A stretch of DNA of 16,936 nt from Microbacteriaceae bacterium (GTDB lineage: Bacteria > Actinomycetota > Actinomycetes > Actinomycetales > Microbacteriaceae). The position numbers and the translations under genes were made by a program. Location: the NCBI GenBank assembly GCA_012511645.1, contig JAAZFP010000025.1, forward strand, positions 1-16,936, written 5' to 3'. Every line of letters starts with the position of its first letter. Position 1 is the first letter of the stretch. The notes under the pieces were generated by a model. It searched no databases and was not told where the DNA came from. It was given only the letters and a program-made list of their open reading frames with translations. Shown here in pieces: positions 6,242 through 14,061 of this stretch.

Positions 6242-6949
6242 TCAATCTGCGGTACGAACCGCATTCACGGTGTCGATGACTGCGCGCACCGACTGCTCAA
6301 AATTTAGGTCAGAAGTGTCAATCAGTGTGACACCTGGGGCGGCATTGAAGAAGTCAACCACCGCAGCGTCTTTCTCATCGCGTGCTCGCAAGTCTGCAAG
6401 CACCTGCTCGGCGCTCAGCCCGGGCAGCTCGCCGGCCCGACGCGCGGCGCGCACCTCTGGTGACGCCGTCAAGAGCATGCGCACGGGAGCCTCGGGCGCA
6501 ACCACCGTCGTGATATCGCGCCCTTCGATGACAACTCCTGGCAGTCCAGAGGTCGCGACCAAGTCACGGAACATCGCGTTGAGTTGCTCGCGCACCTGAG
6601 GGTGCTGCGACACCGCGCTCACATTCGCGCTCAGCTCTGGCGTTCGAATCGCCGCGGTGATGTCGTGCGTGTCGGTCTCGCCCGGCAGCACCACGGTCAC
6701 CCGTTGGTCACCCTGCAGAGTAATGGCGAATCGCCACTGATCAAGCACTCGAAGGAGCTCTTGTGCCTCGCCGAGCACCACTCCGGCCTCAAGAGCCGTC
6801 CAGGCAAGCGCCCGATACGCCGCCCCGGTGTCGAGAATGCCGAAACCGAGCTCGCGAGCAGCCTCACGAGACACACTCGACTTGCCGCTTCCGGCAGGAC
6901 CATCGATCGCGACGAGGGTCGGTTCGAGAGCGCTCACAGTGTCGTCCAT
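6242..6949 (-). CDS. cmk: Cytidylate kinase
   Basis: Cmk phosphorylates CMP and dCMP with ATP, recycling CMP released by RNA decay and lipid synthesis. The 235-residue length is usual. The P-loop GPAGSGKSS is at 17-25, followed by the DTGAAYRA substrate-binding stretch (40-47, usually DTGAMYRA). The EGRD motif is at 142-145. After it the sequence is I-T-T-V-V where most homologues have I-G-T-V-V, a small deviation at T147. The RRAGEL lid segment (170-175) and the RARDEKD region (188-194) fit the family. The start ATG overlaps the tyrA stop by 16 nt, so translation is likely coupled, and the 3' end abuts der. Cmk next to der is conserved across actinobacteria. Confidence 0.96.
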   Translation of the reverse strand: MDDTVSALEPTLVAIDGPAGSGKSSVSREAARELGFGILDTGAAYRALAWTALEAGVVLGEAQELLRVLDQWRFAITLQGDQRVTVVLPGETDTHDITAAIRTPELSANVSAVSQHPQVREQLNAMFRDLVATSGLPGVVIEGRDITTVVAPEAPVRMLLTASPEVRAARRAGELPGLSAEQVLADLRARDEKDAAVVDFFNAAPGVTLIDTSDLNFEQSVRAVIDTVNAVRTAD

Positions 6950-8037
6950 CCGCGTTCTTTCAAGTCAGAGATTGCCCGCTCGGCAACCTCGGGCAGCACC
7001 GCAATCTCTGCGAAGCCAATCTGTGCGCCCGGCGAGTGCTCGAGGCGCAAGTCTTCCATGTTAATGCCTAGGTCTCCAAGCTCGGTGAGCAGGGCGGCAA
7101 GTTGGCCGGGCCGGTCATCAATCAACACGGTGAGCGTCGTGAATCGCTCACTCGAGCCGTGCTTGCCCGGGATGCGCGCCACGCCTCGATTGCCCGCGGC
7201 CAACAGGTCGGCAATGTGGCGGCGTGCGCCCGGCTTTTCTGGGTCGCGCAGCGCGCCAATGAGCGCCTCCAAATCAAGCTGCAGCGCTTCGAGGCCTTCG
7301 ACCACTGATGACCGATTCGCGCTCAAGATTTGCACCCACAGCTCGGGGTCACTCGACGCGATCCTGGTGGTGTCTCGCAGCCCTTGCCCTGCCAAACCAA
7401 TGTGCTGTTCGCTCGCGTCAAGCAATCTCGCCGCGAGCAAGCTCGAGACTGCTTGCGGCAGGTGTGACACGAGCCCGACCGCCCGATCGTGTTGCTGCGG
7501 CGTCATCTCGAGGGGTGTTGCGCCCAGCTCAAGCGCGACCGACTCAACCAGCGAGAGCGCTGCGGCCGGTGTCTCTTCGTCTCGGCAGATCACCCACGGC
7601 CGCGCGGCAAAGAGATCAGCGCGGGCCATAATCGCTCCCCCGCGCTCACGGCCCGCCATGGGGTGCGAGCCCACATAGTTGGTCAAATCGATGCCGCGCT
7701 CGGTGAGCGTCTGAAACGGCGCAAGTTTAATGCTCGCAACGTCGGTGACGACCGCATCCGGAAACCGCGTGAGTGCGCGCTCAATCACGTCGGCAACGAC
7801 GTCGGGAGGTGTCGCGATAACAACGAGCGCTGGTTCTGGGTCGGCATCGCTGCGGGGTCGGCCGGCACCGTAGTCGGCGGCGAGCGCGACGGTGGTTGGC
7901 GAGGCGTCTTCGAGCGTCACTTCCACACCGTGGCTGCGCAGCCCGAGCCCGATGCTCGCGCCAAGCAACCCCGCACCAATAATGTGCACCTGCCCCTGCA
8001 CGCGGCTTGCAAGACCGTTGGTCTGTGTGTGTGACAC
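6934..8037 (-). CDS. tyrA: Prephenate dehydrogenase (with ACT domain)
   Basis: TyrA oxidises and decarboxylates prephenate to 4-hydroxyphenylpyruvate with NAD(P)+, the step committing chorismate to tyrosine. From GTG at 8035-8037 the protein has 367 residues. The Rossmann motif GAGLLG is at 21-26, the substrate-site segment GSHPMAGRE at 123-131 and SHLPQ at 191-195. A helical dimerisation region follows. The C-terminal ACT domain (about 301-362), starting LTVLIDDRPGQL, suggests feedback control by an amino acid, probably tyrosine. The start was chosen because AGGAG lies 6-7 nt upstream. The longest frame begins at 8136 inside rluB and would add 33 non-conserved residues. It sits between rluB and cmk, 37 nt after the rluB stop, an amino-acid gene in an otherwise ribosome and chromosome operon. 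Confidence 0.93.
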   Translation of the reverse strand: MSHTQTNGLASRVQGQVHIIGAGLLGASIGLGLRSHGVEVTLEDASPTTVALAADYGAGRPRSDADPEPALVVIATPPDVVADVIERALTRFPDAVVTDVASIKLAPFQTLTERGIDLTNYVGSHPMAGRERGGAIMARADLFAARPWVICRDEETPAAALSLVESVALELGATPLEMTPQQHDRAVGLVSHLPQAVSSLLAARLLDASEQHIGLAGQGLRDTTRIASSDPELWVQILSANRSSVVEGLEALQLDLEALIGALRDPEKPGARRHIADLLAAGNRGVARIPGKHGSSERFTTLTVLIDDRPGQLAALLTELGDLGINMEDLRLEHSPGAQIGFAEIAVLPEVAERAISDLKERGWTTL

Positions 8038-8074
8038 GGTCGACTCCTGTTCGTTCACCAGTTCAGTGTGACAT

Positions 8075-8953
8075 CTATCGGCGGTGCGGGTTGCCGCGCG
8101 CAGCAACTCCCCGCATGCCCTTTGCGCCCTTGCCATCTCCTGGCCGGCCGGCGGTCACCGTGCTGCCCGCGTTGCCCGCGTGGCTTTCGCCGTCAGCCGC
8201 GGCGTTGAGCAGCGCGCCTCGCTCTGCCGCCGACAGTTCTCTCATCTCGCCCAGCCGCTGGGCACCGAGCGACAGCGGGCCAAACTGGCGCCTCACCAGT
8301 TCGTCGACAGGGTGCCCGACCTCAGCGAGCATGCGTCGAACGATGCGGTTGCGGCCAGAATGCAGAGTCACCTCGATCAGCGAGTGGGTGCGCGAACTCC
8401 CGTCGGGCAAGATTCTGGCGGCATCCACGTTGATCGGGCCATCGCTCAGTTCAACACCGTCTCGCAGCCGTTGAATGACCGCCGGGGTCACCGCCCCGCG
8501 CACTTTAGCCACATAGGTCTTCTGGATGCCGTACCGAGGGTGGGCCAGCGTATTCGCGAGGTCACCATCGTTGGTGAGAATCAGCAGACCCGAGGTATCG
8601 GTGTCGAGTCGGCCGACGTTGTAGAGCCGCTCACCAACGCGATCAACGTAGGTGCTGAGATCTGGTCTCCCCTGTTCGTCGCTCATCGTTGACACCACAC
8701 CGCGAGGCTTATTCAGCACGAAGTATCGCTTTGCGGTGTCGAGCTGCACAATCACGCCGTCGACGCGCACATCGTCAACCGAAGGATCGATACGGCTGCC
8801 GAGTTCGAAAACTACCTCTCCGTTGACCGTCTCGCGACCACTCGTGATCAGTGTTTTGCACGCGCTCCGAGACGCCACCCCCGCGTGAGCGAGCGCCTTT
8901 TGCAAGCGCGGCAGATCATCAGGTTGCTGTTCTGAGGCCAGCACGTCTGTCAT
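8075..8953 (-). CDS. rluB: 23S rRNA pseudouridine synthase (RsuA/RluB family)
   Basis: This enzyme isomerises a uridine to pseudouridine in rRNA. The E. coli RluB site is in 23S rRNA helix 80; target identity here is by family only. The 292-residue protein has an N-terminal S4 RNA-binding domain (about 15-70, LQKALAHAGVASR). The catalytic domain contains NKPRGVVST (81-89), GRLDTDTSGLL (114-124) with catalytic D117, and the late HSGRNRIVRRM block. A 35-40 residue basic, Gly-rich tail ends the protein and is likely disordered. ATG at 8951-8953 overlaps the scpB stop as ATGA, implying coupled translation. The scpA-scpB-rluB order is widespread in Gram-positive bacteria, which supports the assignment. 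Confidence 0.94.
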   Translation of the reverse strand: MTDVLASEQQPDDLPRLQKALAHAGVASRSACKTLITSGRETVNGEVVFELGSRIDPSVDDVRVDGVIVQLDTAKRYFVLNKPRGVVSTMSDEQGRPDLSTYVDRVGERLYNVGRLDTDTSGLLILTNDGDLANTLAHPRYGIQKTYVAKVRGAVTPAVIQRLRDGVELSDGPINVDAARILPDGSSRTHSLIEVTLHSGRNRIVRRMLAEVGHPVDELVRRQFGPLSLGAQRLGEMRELSAAERGALLNAAADGESHAGNAGSTVTAGRPGDGKGAKGMRGVAARGNPHRR

Positions 8954-9537
8954 TCTTCGAACCCTTCGCTCGGATCATCGAGCAGCGGCGCAATGGGCGG
9001 CAGCTCATCAATGCTTGCAATACCGAGGTGCCCGAGCATCGCTTCATCGGTGCCGTACAAAATCGCACCGGTCTCAGCATCATGACCGACCTCAGTGATG
9101 AGACCGCGGCCGACCAGGGTGCGCACCACGCTGTCGACATTCACCGCGCGAATTGAGGCAATTGCGCCCCGCGAAATGGGCTGACGGTAGGCGACCACCG
9201 CAAGGGTTTCGAGCGCGGCCTGGGAGAGCTTCGACGGGGTCTGCTGCTGCACAAAATCGGCGACCAGGGCGTCGAGGCTGGCTCGCACATAGAACCGGTA
9301 GCCACCGCCGACCTCGCGCAGTTCGAACCCGCGAGGGGGCCGCTCGGCGTCGGCTGCGCCGTTGTAGTCGGCGATGAGCGCCTCAAGCTCGGCCCGCACT
9401 TCGCGCACCGGCCGGTCGGTGGCCGTCGCGAGTGTGACCGCGCTGAGCGGTTCGTCTGCCACGAGCAGCAGCGCTTCGAGCTGCTGCCCCAGCGTGTGAT
9501 TCGCCCGAACATCGTCGAGCTGCGGTTCATCCGTCAT
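8950..9537 (-). CDS. scpB: Segregation and condensation protein B (SMC-ScpAB subunit)
   Basis: ScpB dimers bind the kleisin ScpA and complete the SMC condensin that organises and segregates the chromosome. From ATG at 9535-9537 the protein has 195 residues, matching the family. A first winged-helix region covers about 14-58. A beta segment FELREVGGGYRFYVR is at 71-85. The second winged-helix covers about 104-147, with the family hallmark LSQAALETLAVVAYRQPISR (104-123). Y161-G173 (YGTDEAMLGHLGI) also fits. The reading frame is open to 9579, but that start would overlap scpA by 53 nt and adds residues unlike the family; the chosen start overlaps scpA by 11 nt. An acidic C-terminal tail follows. 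Confidence 0.94.
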   Translation of the reverse strand: MTDEPQLDDVRANHTLGQQLEALLLVADEPLSAVTLATATDRPVREVRAELEALIADYNGAADAERPPRGFELREVGGGYRFYVRASLDALVADFVQQQTPSKLSQAALETLAVVAYRQPISRGAIASIRAVNVDSVVRTLVGRGLITEVGHDAETGAILYGTDEAMLGHLGIASIDELPPIAPLLDDPSEGFEE

Positions 9538-10360
9538 AGTCGCCACCAAGTGTAGAGAGGTCTTCGTCTGAGAAATCATGGCCGACCCACTCGAGTTGCA
9601 GATCTCCGAGCGGTTCGGCCTGGGTGAAGCTCACTGCGTCGCGCCGATACAGTTCGAGAATCGCGAGAAAGCGCGCCACGATCACCCCGCGTTCGGCCTG
9701 CGCGTTGACTCCTGCGATCAATTCGCGAAAACTGTGGGCTCCGCCGGTGCGTAGCAGGGTGACGACGATCGCCGCTTGCTCTCGAATCGACACGAGCGGT
9801 GCGTGCAGGTGTTCAAGCCCCACCACCGGAATCTCACGGGGCGCAAACGCGAGCGCAGCGATCGCTGCAAAGTCGGCTGGTGAGAGGGTCCACACAAGTT
9901 CGGGTGCGCGGTCACGATATTTTTCTTCGAGCGGCACCAGACGCGCGTGCCTGGCCTGCTCCGTCTCGAGTCGCTCACGAAACCATGCGCTCGCTTGTTT
10001 GAACGCCCGGTATTGCAGCAGCCTCGCAAAGAGAAGGTCGCGAGCTTCCAGCAGCGCAATGTCTTCTGCGTCAACGACCTCGCCCTGCGGCAGCAGGCTC
10101 GCAATCTTCAGATCGAGCAGTGTCGCCGCGACCACCAAAAATTCTGAGGCTCGATCGAGCATGTCGGTGCCCTGACCCTCGAGCGTCGCAAGGTAGGCGA
10201 TGAACTCGTCGGTGACGAGGCTGAGTGACACCTCGGTGATGTCGAGTTCGTGTTTGCTGATGAGGCTGAGCAGCAGATCAAACGGCCCGTCGAACACGTC
10301 GAGCGTGACGCGAAACGCGTCGTCGCCCGACTCCTCATCGGGTTCGGTGACCGTGTGCAT
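9527..10360 (-). CDS. scpA: Segregation and condensation protein A (kleisin)
   Basis: ScpA is the kleisin that bridges the head of one SMC subunit and the neck of the other. The 277-residue product opens, after an acidic 15-residue lead, with the hallmark VTLDVFDGPFDLLLSLI (18-34). The KHELDITEVSL helix (36-46) and the hydrophobic FLVVAATLLDLKIASLLP segment (73-90) follow. The C-terminal winged helix, with the FLAILELYRRDAVSFTQ region near 230-247, would contact SMC. The start lies 9 nt after the parA-like stop, and the 3' end overlaps scpB by 11 nt. No smc gene is in the window; smc is normally encoded elsewhere. Confidence 0.95.
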   Translation of the reverse strand: MHTVTEPDEESGDDAFRVTLDVFDGPFDLLLSLISKHELDITEVSLSLVTDEFIAYLATLEGQGTDMLDRASEFLVVAATLLDLKIASLLPQGEVVDAEDIALLEARDLLFARLLQYRAFKQASAWFRERLETEQARHARLVPLEEKYRDRAPELVWTLSPADFAAIAALAFAPREIPVVGLEHLHAPLVSIREQAAIVVTLLRTGGAHSFRELIAGVNAQAERGVIVARFLAILELYRRDAVSFTQAEPLGDLQLEWVGHDFSDEDLSTLGGDYDG

Positions 10361-10369
10361 GGGTGCGGC

Positions 10370-11224
10370 CTATGCGATGGTGCCGCGCTGCACGAGTTCG
10401 CGGGCAAGCTGCAGGTAGGCCTCTGCTGCGGGGTTATCTGGCGCGTATTCGAGGATGGGCTTCGCAGCGACCGAAGCATCAGGCAGCTTCACCGTGCGGC
10501 CAATCACGGTGTCAAAGACCGTATCGTCAAAGGTGCTCACCACGCGCTCGAGCACCTCGCGGGCGTGCAGCGTGCGAGCGTCATACATGGTGGCGATAAT
10601 GCCGTCGAGTTCGAGGCTCGGGTTCAACCGGTCGCGCACCTTGTCGACGGTTTCGATGAGTAGCGCCACTCCGCGAAGCGCGAAGTATTCGCACGCAAGA
10701 GGAATCAGCACGCCGTGGCTCGCGGTCAACGCGTTCACTGTCAGCAACCCAAGTGACGGTTGGCAATCGATCAGGATGACGTCGTACTCGTCTGACACTT
10801 TGCGCAGCACGCCGGCAAGAATCTGCTCGCGGGCCACTTCGCTGATGAGGTGCACCTCGGCAGCCGACAGGTCGATGTTCGCGGGGATCACGTCGAGACC
10901 CGGAGTCGCGGTCTCTTGGATCGCTTCGCGAGGGTCTTTCACATGCCCGAGCATGAGATCGTAGATCGTCGGCACCTCGTGGGCCGGCACACCGAGGCCT
11001 GCTGACAGCGCGCCCTGCGGGTCAAAGTCAACGGCGAGCACCCGTCGACCGTAGCGCGCGAGCGCTGCGCCAAGGTTGATCGTCGTGGTGGTCTTGCCAA
11101 CCCCACCCTTTTGGTTGCACATAGCGATGATGCGGGCAGGCCCGTGACGGTCGAGCACGGGCGGAACCGGATAAAAGCGAATGGGGCGCCCGGTTGGGCC
11201 GGTCTTATCGGCGGTCTTTGCCAC
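10370..11224 (-). CDS. ParA/Soj-family ATPase (no ParB partner adjacent)
   Basis: This 284-residue P-loop ATPase carries the deviant Walker A box KGGVGKTTT at 39-47, with signature K39. The VDFDPQG segment at 65-71 and the IDCQPSLGLLTVNAL region near 152-166 are typical of ParA, Soj and MinD-like proteins. Such proteins dimerise on ATP and position DNA or protein cargo. The first 30 residues are polar and Pro-rich and precede the fold. A true chromosomal ParA normally sits beside parB near the origin. This one heads the scpA-scpB-rluB operon, as in mycobacteria, so it is probably a paralogue with a distinct, poorly known role, perhaps linked to condensin. The start is GTG (11222-11224), preceded by AAGGGG about 9 nt upstream. 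Confidence 0.92.
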   Translation of the reverse strand: MAKTADKTGPTGRPIRFYPVPPVLDRHGPARIIAMCNQKGGVGKTTTTINLGAALARYGRRVLAVDFDPQGALSAGLGVPAHEVPTIYDLMLGHVKDPREAIQETATPGLDVIPANIDLSAAEVHLISEVAREQILAGVLRKVSDEYDVILIDCQPSLGLLTVNALTASHGVLIPLACEYFALRGVALLIETVDKVRDRLNPSLELDGIIATMYDARTLHAREVLERVVSTFDDTVFDTVIGRTVKLPDASVAAKPILEYAPDNPAAEAYLQLARELVQRGTIA

Positions 11225-11241
11225 GGCAGTGCCCCTTTCTT

Positions 11242-11257
11242 CGGCGGTGTCTCGCCG
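11242..11257 (-). promoter_or_regulatory. Hairpin in the leader of the parA-scpAB operon
   Basis: CGGCG (11242-11246) and CGCCG (11253-11257) form a 5-bp stem with a 6-nt loop between the predicted -10 and the Shine-Dalgarno sequence of the parA-like gene. It may simply be chance in GC-rich DNA. It could slightly tune initiation at the operon head. Confidence 0.25.
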
Positions 11258-11260
11258 TTA

Positions 11261-11266
11261 ATCCTA
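11261..11266 (-). promoter_or_regulatory. -10-like box for the parA-to-der operon
   Basis: The minus strand reads GCGATAGGATTAAC, with TAGGAT about 36 nt before the GTG start of the parA-like gene. It lies in the 129-bp gap between the two operons. No clear -35 is visible. An 8-bp palindrome ctgtacag sits further upstream at 11308-11315 and could be an operator, but this is not supported by anything else. Confidence 0.35.
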
Positions 11267-11353
11267 TCGCTCAGCGCGATTGGTTCGCCGGGGTGCTGCT
11301 GCACACACTGTACAGACAAACCCGTCACAAGAACGAGTCACGAGAGCGAGTCG

Positions 11354-12733
11354 CTAGAGCTTGGCGCCTGGGTTCAAGATGCCCTTCGGATCAAACGCGG
11401 CTTTGATCGCGCGCTGCAGCTCCCTCACCCGAGGCGACAACTCACCATCGAGCGCATGCAGCTTCTCAGTGCCGATACCGTGTTCGCCGGTCACCGTGCC
11501 GCCGAGATCCTGCGCAACAGCCAGCAACGCATCTTGCGCGGCGTGGGCCAGGCGAGTCTGTTCAGCGTCGCCTGGGTCATAGGCCACGACGGGGTGCAGA
11601 TTTCCGTCACCCACATGCCCACCGATCGAAATGACCACCCCGAACGGTGTGGCGATCTCATCGGCGCGCTCCACCACCTCGCCGAGTGCTCCTCGCGGCA
11701 CCGCAATGTCCCCGTTCAGAGACGCACCGAGGTAGGCCTGCAGGCCGGGGTGCAGCGCCCGCCTGGTTGCAAACAGCTGATCGAGTTCCTCGGCCGTCTC
11801 CGCTCTGCGCACCGTGATTGCGCCGTTGCGCGCAAAGGCCGCCTCAAAGCCGTCAAGTTCAGCATCGGCCGCCACGCGGGAGTCGGTCACCGCCAACAGC
11901 CAGGCGCGCGCGGCATCTGGCACCTCAATCGATGGGTCATATCGCCGAAACGCCTCAAGCGCGACATCATCGAGCATCTCAAGCACCGAGGGAGGCGTGA
12001 CACCGGTCGCAATCTCGTTCGCCGCGTCGAGCGCTTCGCCGATCGACGGGAACATCGCCGACACCCCGAGTGAGGGGCCAGGTGCCGAGTGCAGACTCAC
12101 CGTGATCTCAGTGACGAGACCCAGCGTTCCCTCTGACCCCACCAGGAGTGAGGTGAGGTCGAGGCCCGCAACCGACTTGATGGTGTTGCGGCGAGTGTTG
12201 ATCACGCTGCCATCGGCGAGCACCACTTCGAGCGAGCGAATCGAGTCGCGGGTGACCCCGTATTTGATGCAGCGCATGCCGCCCGCATTGGTTGCGACCG
12301 TGCCCCCGATTGAGGCGAGGTGCGACGACACCGGGTCTGGCGCATAAAACAGCCCCTGGCGCTCGACCGCCTCGGCGAGCTCCTCCACCCGAACCCCTGG
12401 CTGCACCACTGCAAGCCGCTCGAGCGGGTCAATGACCAGGATCTGACGCATGCGTGAGAAATCCACGAGGATCGAGCCGTCCGTGGCCGACGCGGCACCC
12501 GCGAGAGAGCTGCGCGATCCCTGCGCAACAATCGGCACCTCGTGCCGATCTGCCACCCGCACAATCGCCTGCACTTCTTCGGTCGTGACCGGCCGCACCA
12601 GCGCGAACGCCGCGCCGCGCCGCGCGCCCGAAGTGTCAACCCCAACCTCAGCGAGGCTCGCCGCGTCGGTGATCAGCGCCGTGTCGGCTCGCGTTCCGAG
12701 CGCAACTCGCAGCTCGTCCAGCACCACGCTCAT
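11354..12733 (-). CDS. FAD-linked oxidase, GlcD / D-lactate dehydrogenase type
   Basis: This 459-residue flavoenzyme belongs to the FAD-binding PCMH plus C-terminal FAD-oxidase family, whose members oxidise 2-hydroxyacids such as glycolate, D-lactate and D-2-hydroxyglutarate. The FAD domain spans about 42-218, with VPIVAQGSRSSLAGAA (67-82) and SIGGTVATNAGGMRCIKYG (141-159). The catalytic cap contains GGHVGDGNLHP (371-381), with two histidines that bind a metal in relatives, then GEHGIGTEK (416-424) and NPG near the end (455-457). It has no Fe-S domain, unlike fused D-2-hydroxyglutarate or D-lactate enzymes. No GlcE or GlcF subunit lies nearby. ATG at 12731-12733 overlaps the LVIVD-gene stop as ATGA. 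As the last gene of the ABC-transporter operon, it probably acts on the imported compound or a product of it. The exact substrate is unknown. Confidence 0.92.
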   Translation of the reverse strand: MSVVLDELRVALGTRADTALITDAASLAEVGVDTSGARRGAAFALVRPVTTEEVQAIVRVADRHEVPIVAQGSRSSLAGAASATDGSILVDFSRMRQILVIDPLERLAVVQPGVRVEELAEAVERQGLFYAPDPVSSHLASIGGTVATNAGGMRCIKYGVTRDSIRSLEVVLADGSVINTRRNTIKSVAGLDLTSLLVGSEGTLGLVTEITVSLHSAPGPSLGVSAMFPSIGEALDAANEIATGVTPPSVLEMLDDVALEAFRRYDPSIEVPDAARAWLLAVTDSRVAADAELDGFEAAFARNGAITVRRAETAEELDQLFATRRALHPGLQAYLGASLNGDIAVPRGALGEVVERADEIATPFGVVISIGGHVGDGNLHPVVAYDPGDAEQTRLAHAAQDALLAVAQDLGGTVTGEHGIGTEKLHALDGELSPRVRELQRAIKAAFDPKGILNPGAKL

Positions 12734-13977
12734 CGTTCATCACCCTCAAACTGCAGAATGTACAGGCCGGCGTTGTAATCGGTCATATAGGCGCGCAGCT
12801 CGGAATCGACGAACACATCGAAGCTTTGAATCACGCGCGGTCGGTCAGGTCTCGTGTCAACCATCTGCGCTGGTGCCGGCGGCACCCACGCCCCCACCTC
12901 TGACGGCTGAAACGGGTCGCGAATGTCAAACGCGCGAAGCCCCGCGTTCTGGTAAGTGGCGAAGATGAGGGTGTCGCTCTGAAAGCTTCCCGGGCGGTTC
13001 TCGTGCAGAATATGTGGCCCCGCGTGGCCACCCTTCACCGTGTAATCAACCTCGGCCGGGTCAGGGAACGTGGCGATGCTCATCGGATCGGCGGGATCTT
13101 GAATGTCAAACACCCAGGTGCGCTTGATTCCGTCGGCGGCATTGTCAGCGATGCCCTCATCTGCGACGATCAGCAGGTCACGCTCTGGCAGCGGGAGCGC
13201 GGTGTGCGTGGCGCCACCAACGCGGCCGGTCCAGTTTTTCCAGGAGATCAGGCTCGGCTCAGAGCGGTCGCTCACGTCGAGCAGAGTGAGCCCGCCGTCT
13301 CGCCACGACGCATAGGCGGTGTCACCGTGCACGATTGCGTGATGCAGGCCGTATCGCCAGGTATCCGCATCCCAGCTCGGTGACTCACCACCATCCTGGT
13401 GCATCCCTGGCAGCCAGAAACGACCGGCGAGCTCTGGCTTCAGCGGGTTGTGCAGGTCGATCGTGACGAGCACATAGTCCGTGAAGCCGTCGAGCAGCGC
13501 CGAGGCATATGCCCACCGCCCGCCCGTGTACCAGAGTCGGTGCAGGCCAACACCCTCGACGGGCATGAAGGCGATTTCTCGCGGCTGTCCGGGTGTCGAA
13601 ATATCGAAGACGCGCAGACCCGCGGCATACCCGCGGGCGGCCTGCAGCGCGGAGTCTCCAACCGACCGGCCATAGTAGTCATCTTCGGTGGTAAATGCGG
13701 TGTCGGCGAACAGGTCCTTTGCGTTCACCACGAGCAGCAGGTCGTCTGCAGCCTGCAGGTGCACACTCCAGGTTCCCGGCGGGGCTGCCACGAAGTTCAC
13801 GGTCTCAGGGTGGCGAGGATCGCGCACGTCAATGACGCTGAAACCCTGTTGAAAAGCGTGGGCGACGTAAGCAAACCCGCGGTCGACCATAATCTGGCAG
13901 CCGTCGGGCCTGCCTCCCTGATCGGTATGCCCGATAAAGCTGAAGTTGTAGCCAAAGTCCGGCCTTGGTTCGCTCAC
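12730..13977 (-). CDS. LVIVD-repeat protein, predicted beta-propeller
   Basis: This 415-residue protein contains repeated units of the type G-(L/F)-x-(V/L)-(F/I/L)-D-(I/V)-x-(D/T)-P-x-x-P. They are at 45-58, 120-133, 229-241, 286-299 and 346-359, with a final partial unit at 404-410. This is the LVIVD pattern of predicted beta-propellers. No signal peptide or membrane segment is seen, so it is probably cytoplasmic. Histidines cluster in loops: H73, H146, H212-H213, H258, H318, H322 and H325. The spacing recalls metal-binding propellers such as the selenium-binding/methanethiol oxidase family, but homology is not shown. It begins with GTG (13975-13977) after GAGGGAG about 9 nt upstream, 83 nt past the permease stop, and overlaps the FAD oxidase start by 4 nt. 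The biochemical function is unknown; a role with the downstream oxidase is inference from coupling. Confidence 0.85.
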   Translation of the reverse strand: MSEPRPDFGYNFSFIGHTDQGGRPDGCQIMVDRGFAYVAHAFQQGFSVIDVRDPRHPETVNFVAAPPGTWSVHLQAADDLLLVVNAKDLFADTAFTTEDDYYGRSVGDSALQAARGYAAGLRVFDISTPGQPREIAFMPVEGVGLHRLWYTGGRWAYASALLDGFTDYVLVTIDLHNPLKPELAGRFWLPGMHQDGGESPSWDADTWRYGLHHAIVHGDTAYASWRDGGLTLLDVSDRSEPSLISWKNWTGRVGGATHTALPLPERDLLIVADEGIADNAADGIKRTWVFDIQDPADPMSIATFPDPAEVDYTVKGGHAGPHILHENRPGSFQSDTLIFATYQNAGLRAFDIRDPFQPSEVGAWVPPAPAQMVDTRPDRPRVIQSFDVFVDSELRAYMTDYNAGLYILQFEGDER

Positions 13978-14008
13978 GATTCGAAGCTCCCTCTCGTCGT
14001 ATGTGGCG

Positions 14009-14022
14009 GCTGATCACTCAGC
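14009..14022 (-). other. Small hairpin between permease and LVIVD genes
   Basis: GCTGA-GTGA-TCAGC on the minus strand forms a 5-bp stem with a GTGA tetraloop in the 83-nt gap. There is no T-tract, so it is not an obvious terminator. It could mark an mRNA processing or stability site separating transporter genes from the enzyme genes. Confidence 0.3.
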
Positions 14023-14061
14023 ATGGTTCCGCGCACTCGCCGCGCAGCGTGTCGATGCCCG

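Noticed and set aside
5563..6279. 238-codon open frame on the plus strand
   Set aside because: It lies wholly antisense to der and its junction with cmk, has no recognisable domain, and is a typical high-GC shadow of a conserved gene.
6584..7678. 364-codon open frame on the plus strand
   Set aside because: It is antisense to cmk and tyrA, both with intact motifs. The Ser/Arg/Ala-rich translation has no family signature.
8038..8136. Longer start for tyrA at 8136
   Set aside because: It would overlap rluB by 62 nt and add 33 residues unlike the family, while AGGAG sits correctly before the GTG at 8035-8037.
11300..11320. Palindrome ctgtacag in the gap between operons as an operator
   Set aside because: It is a single 8-bp palindrome with no second copy and no adjacent regulator gene; chance cannot be excluded, so it is only mentioned with the promoter.
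11111..12073. 320-codon open frame on the plus strand
   Set aside because: It spans the promoter gap and the antisense of the FAD oxidase and parA-like genes; the His/Arg-rich product resembles nothing known.
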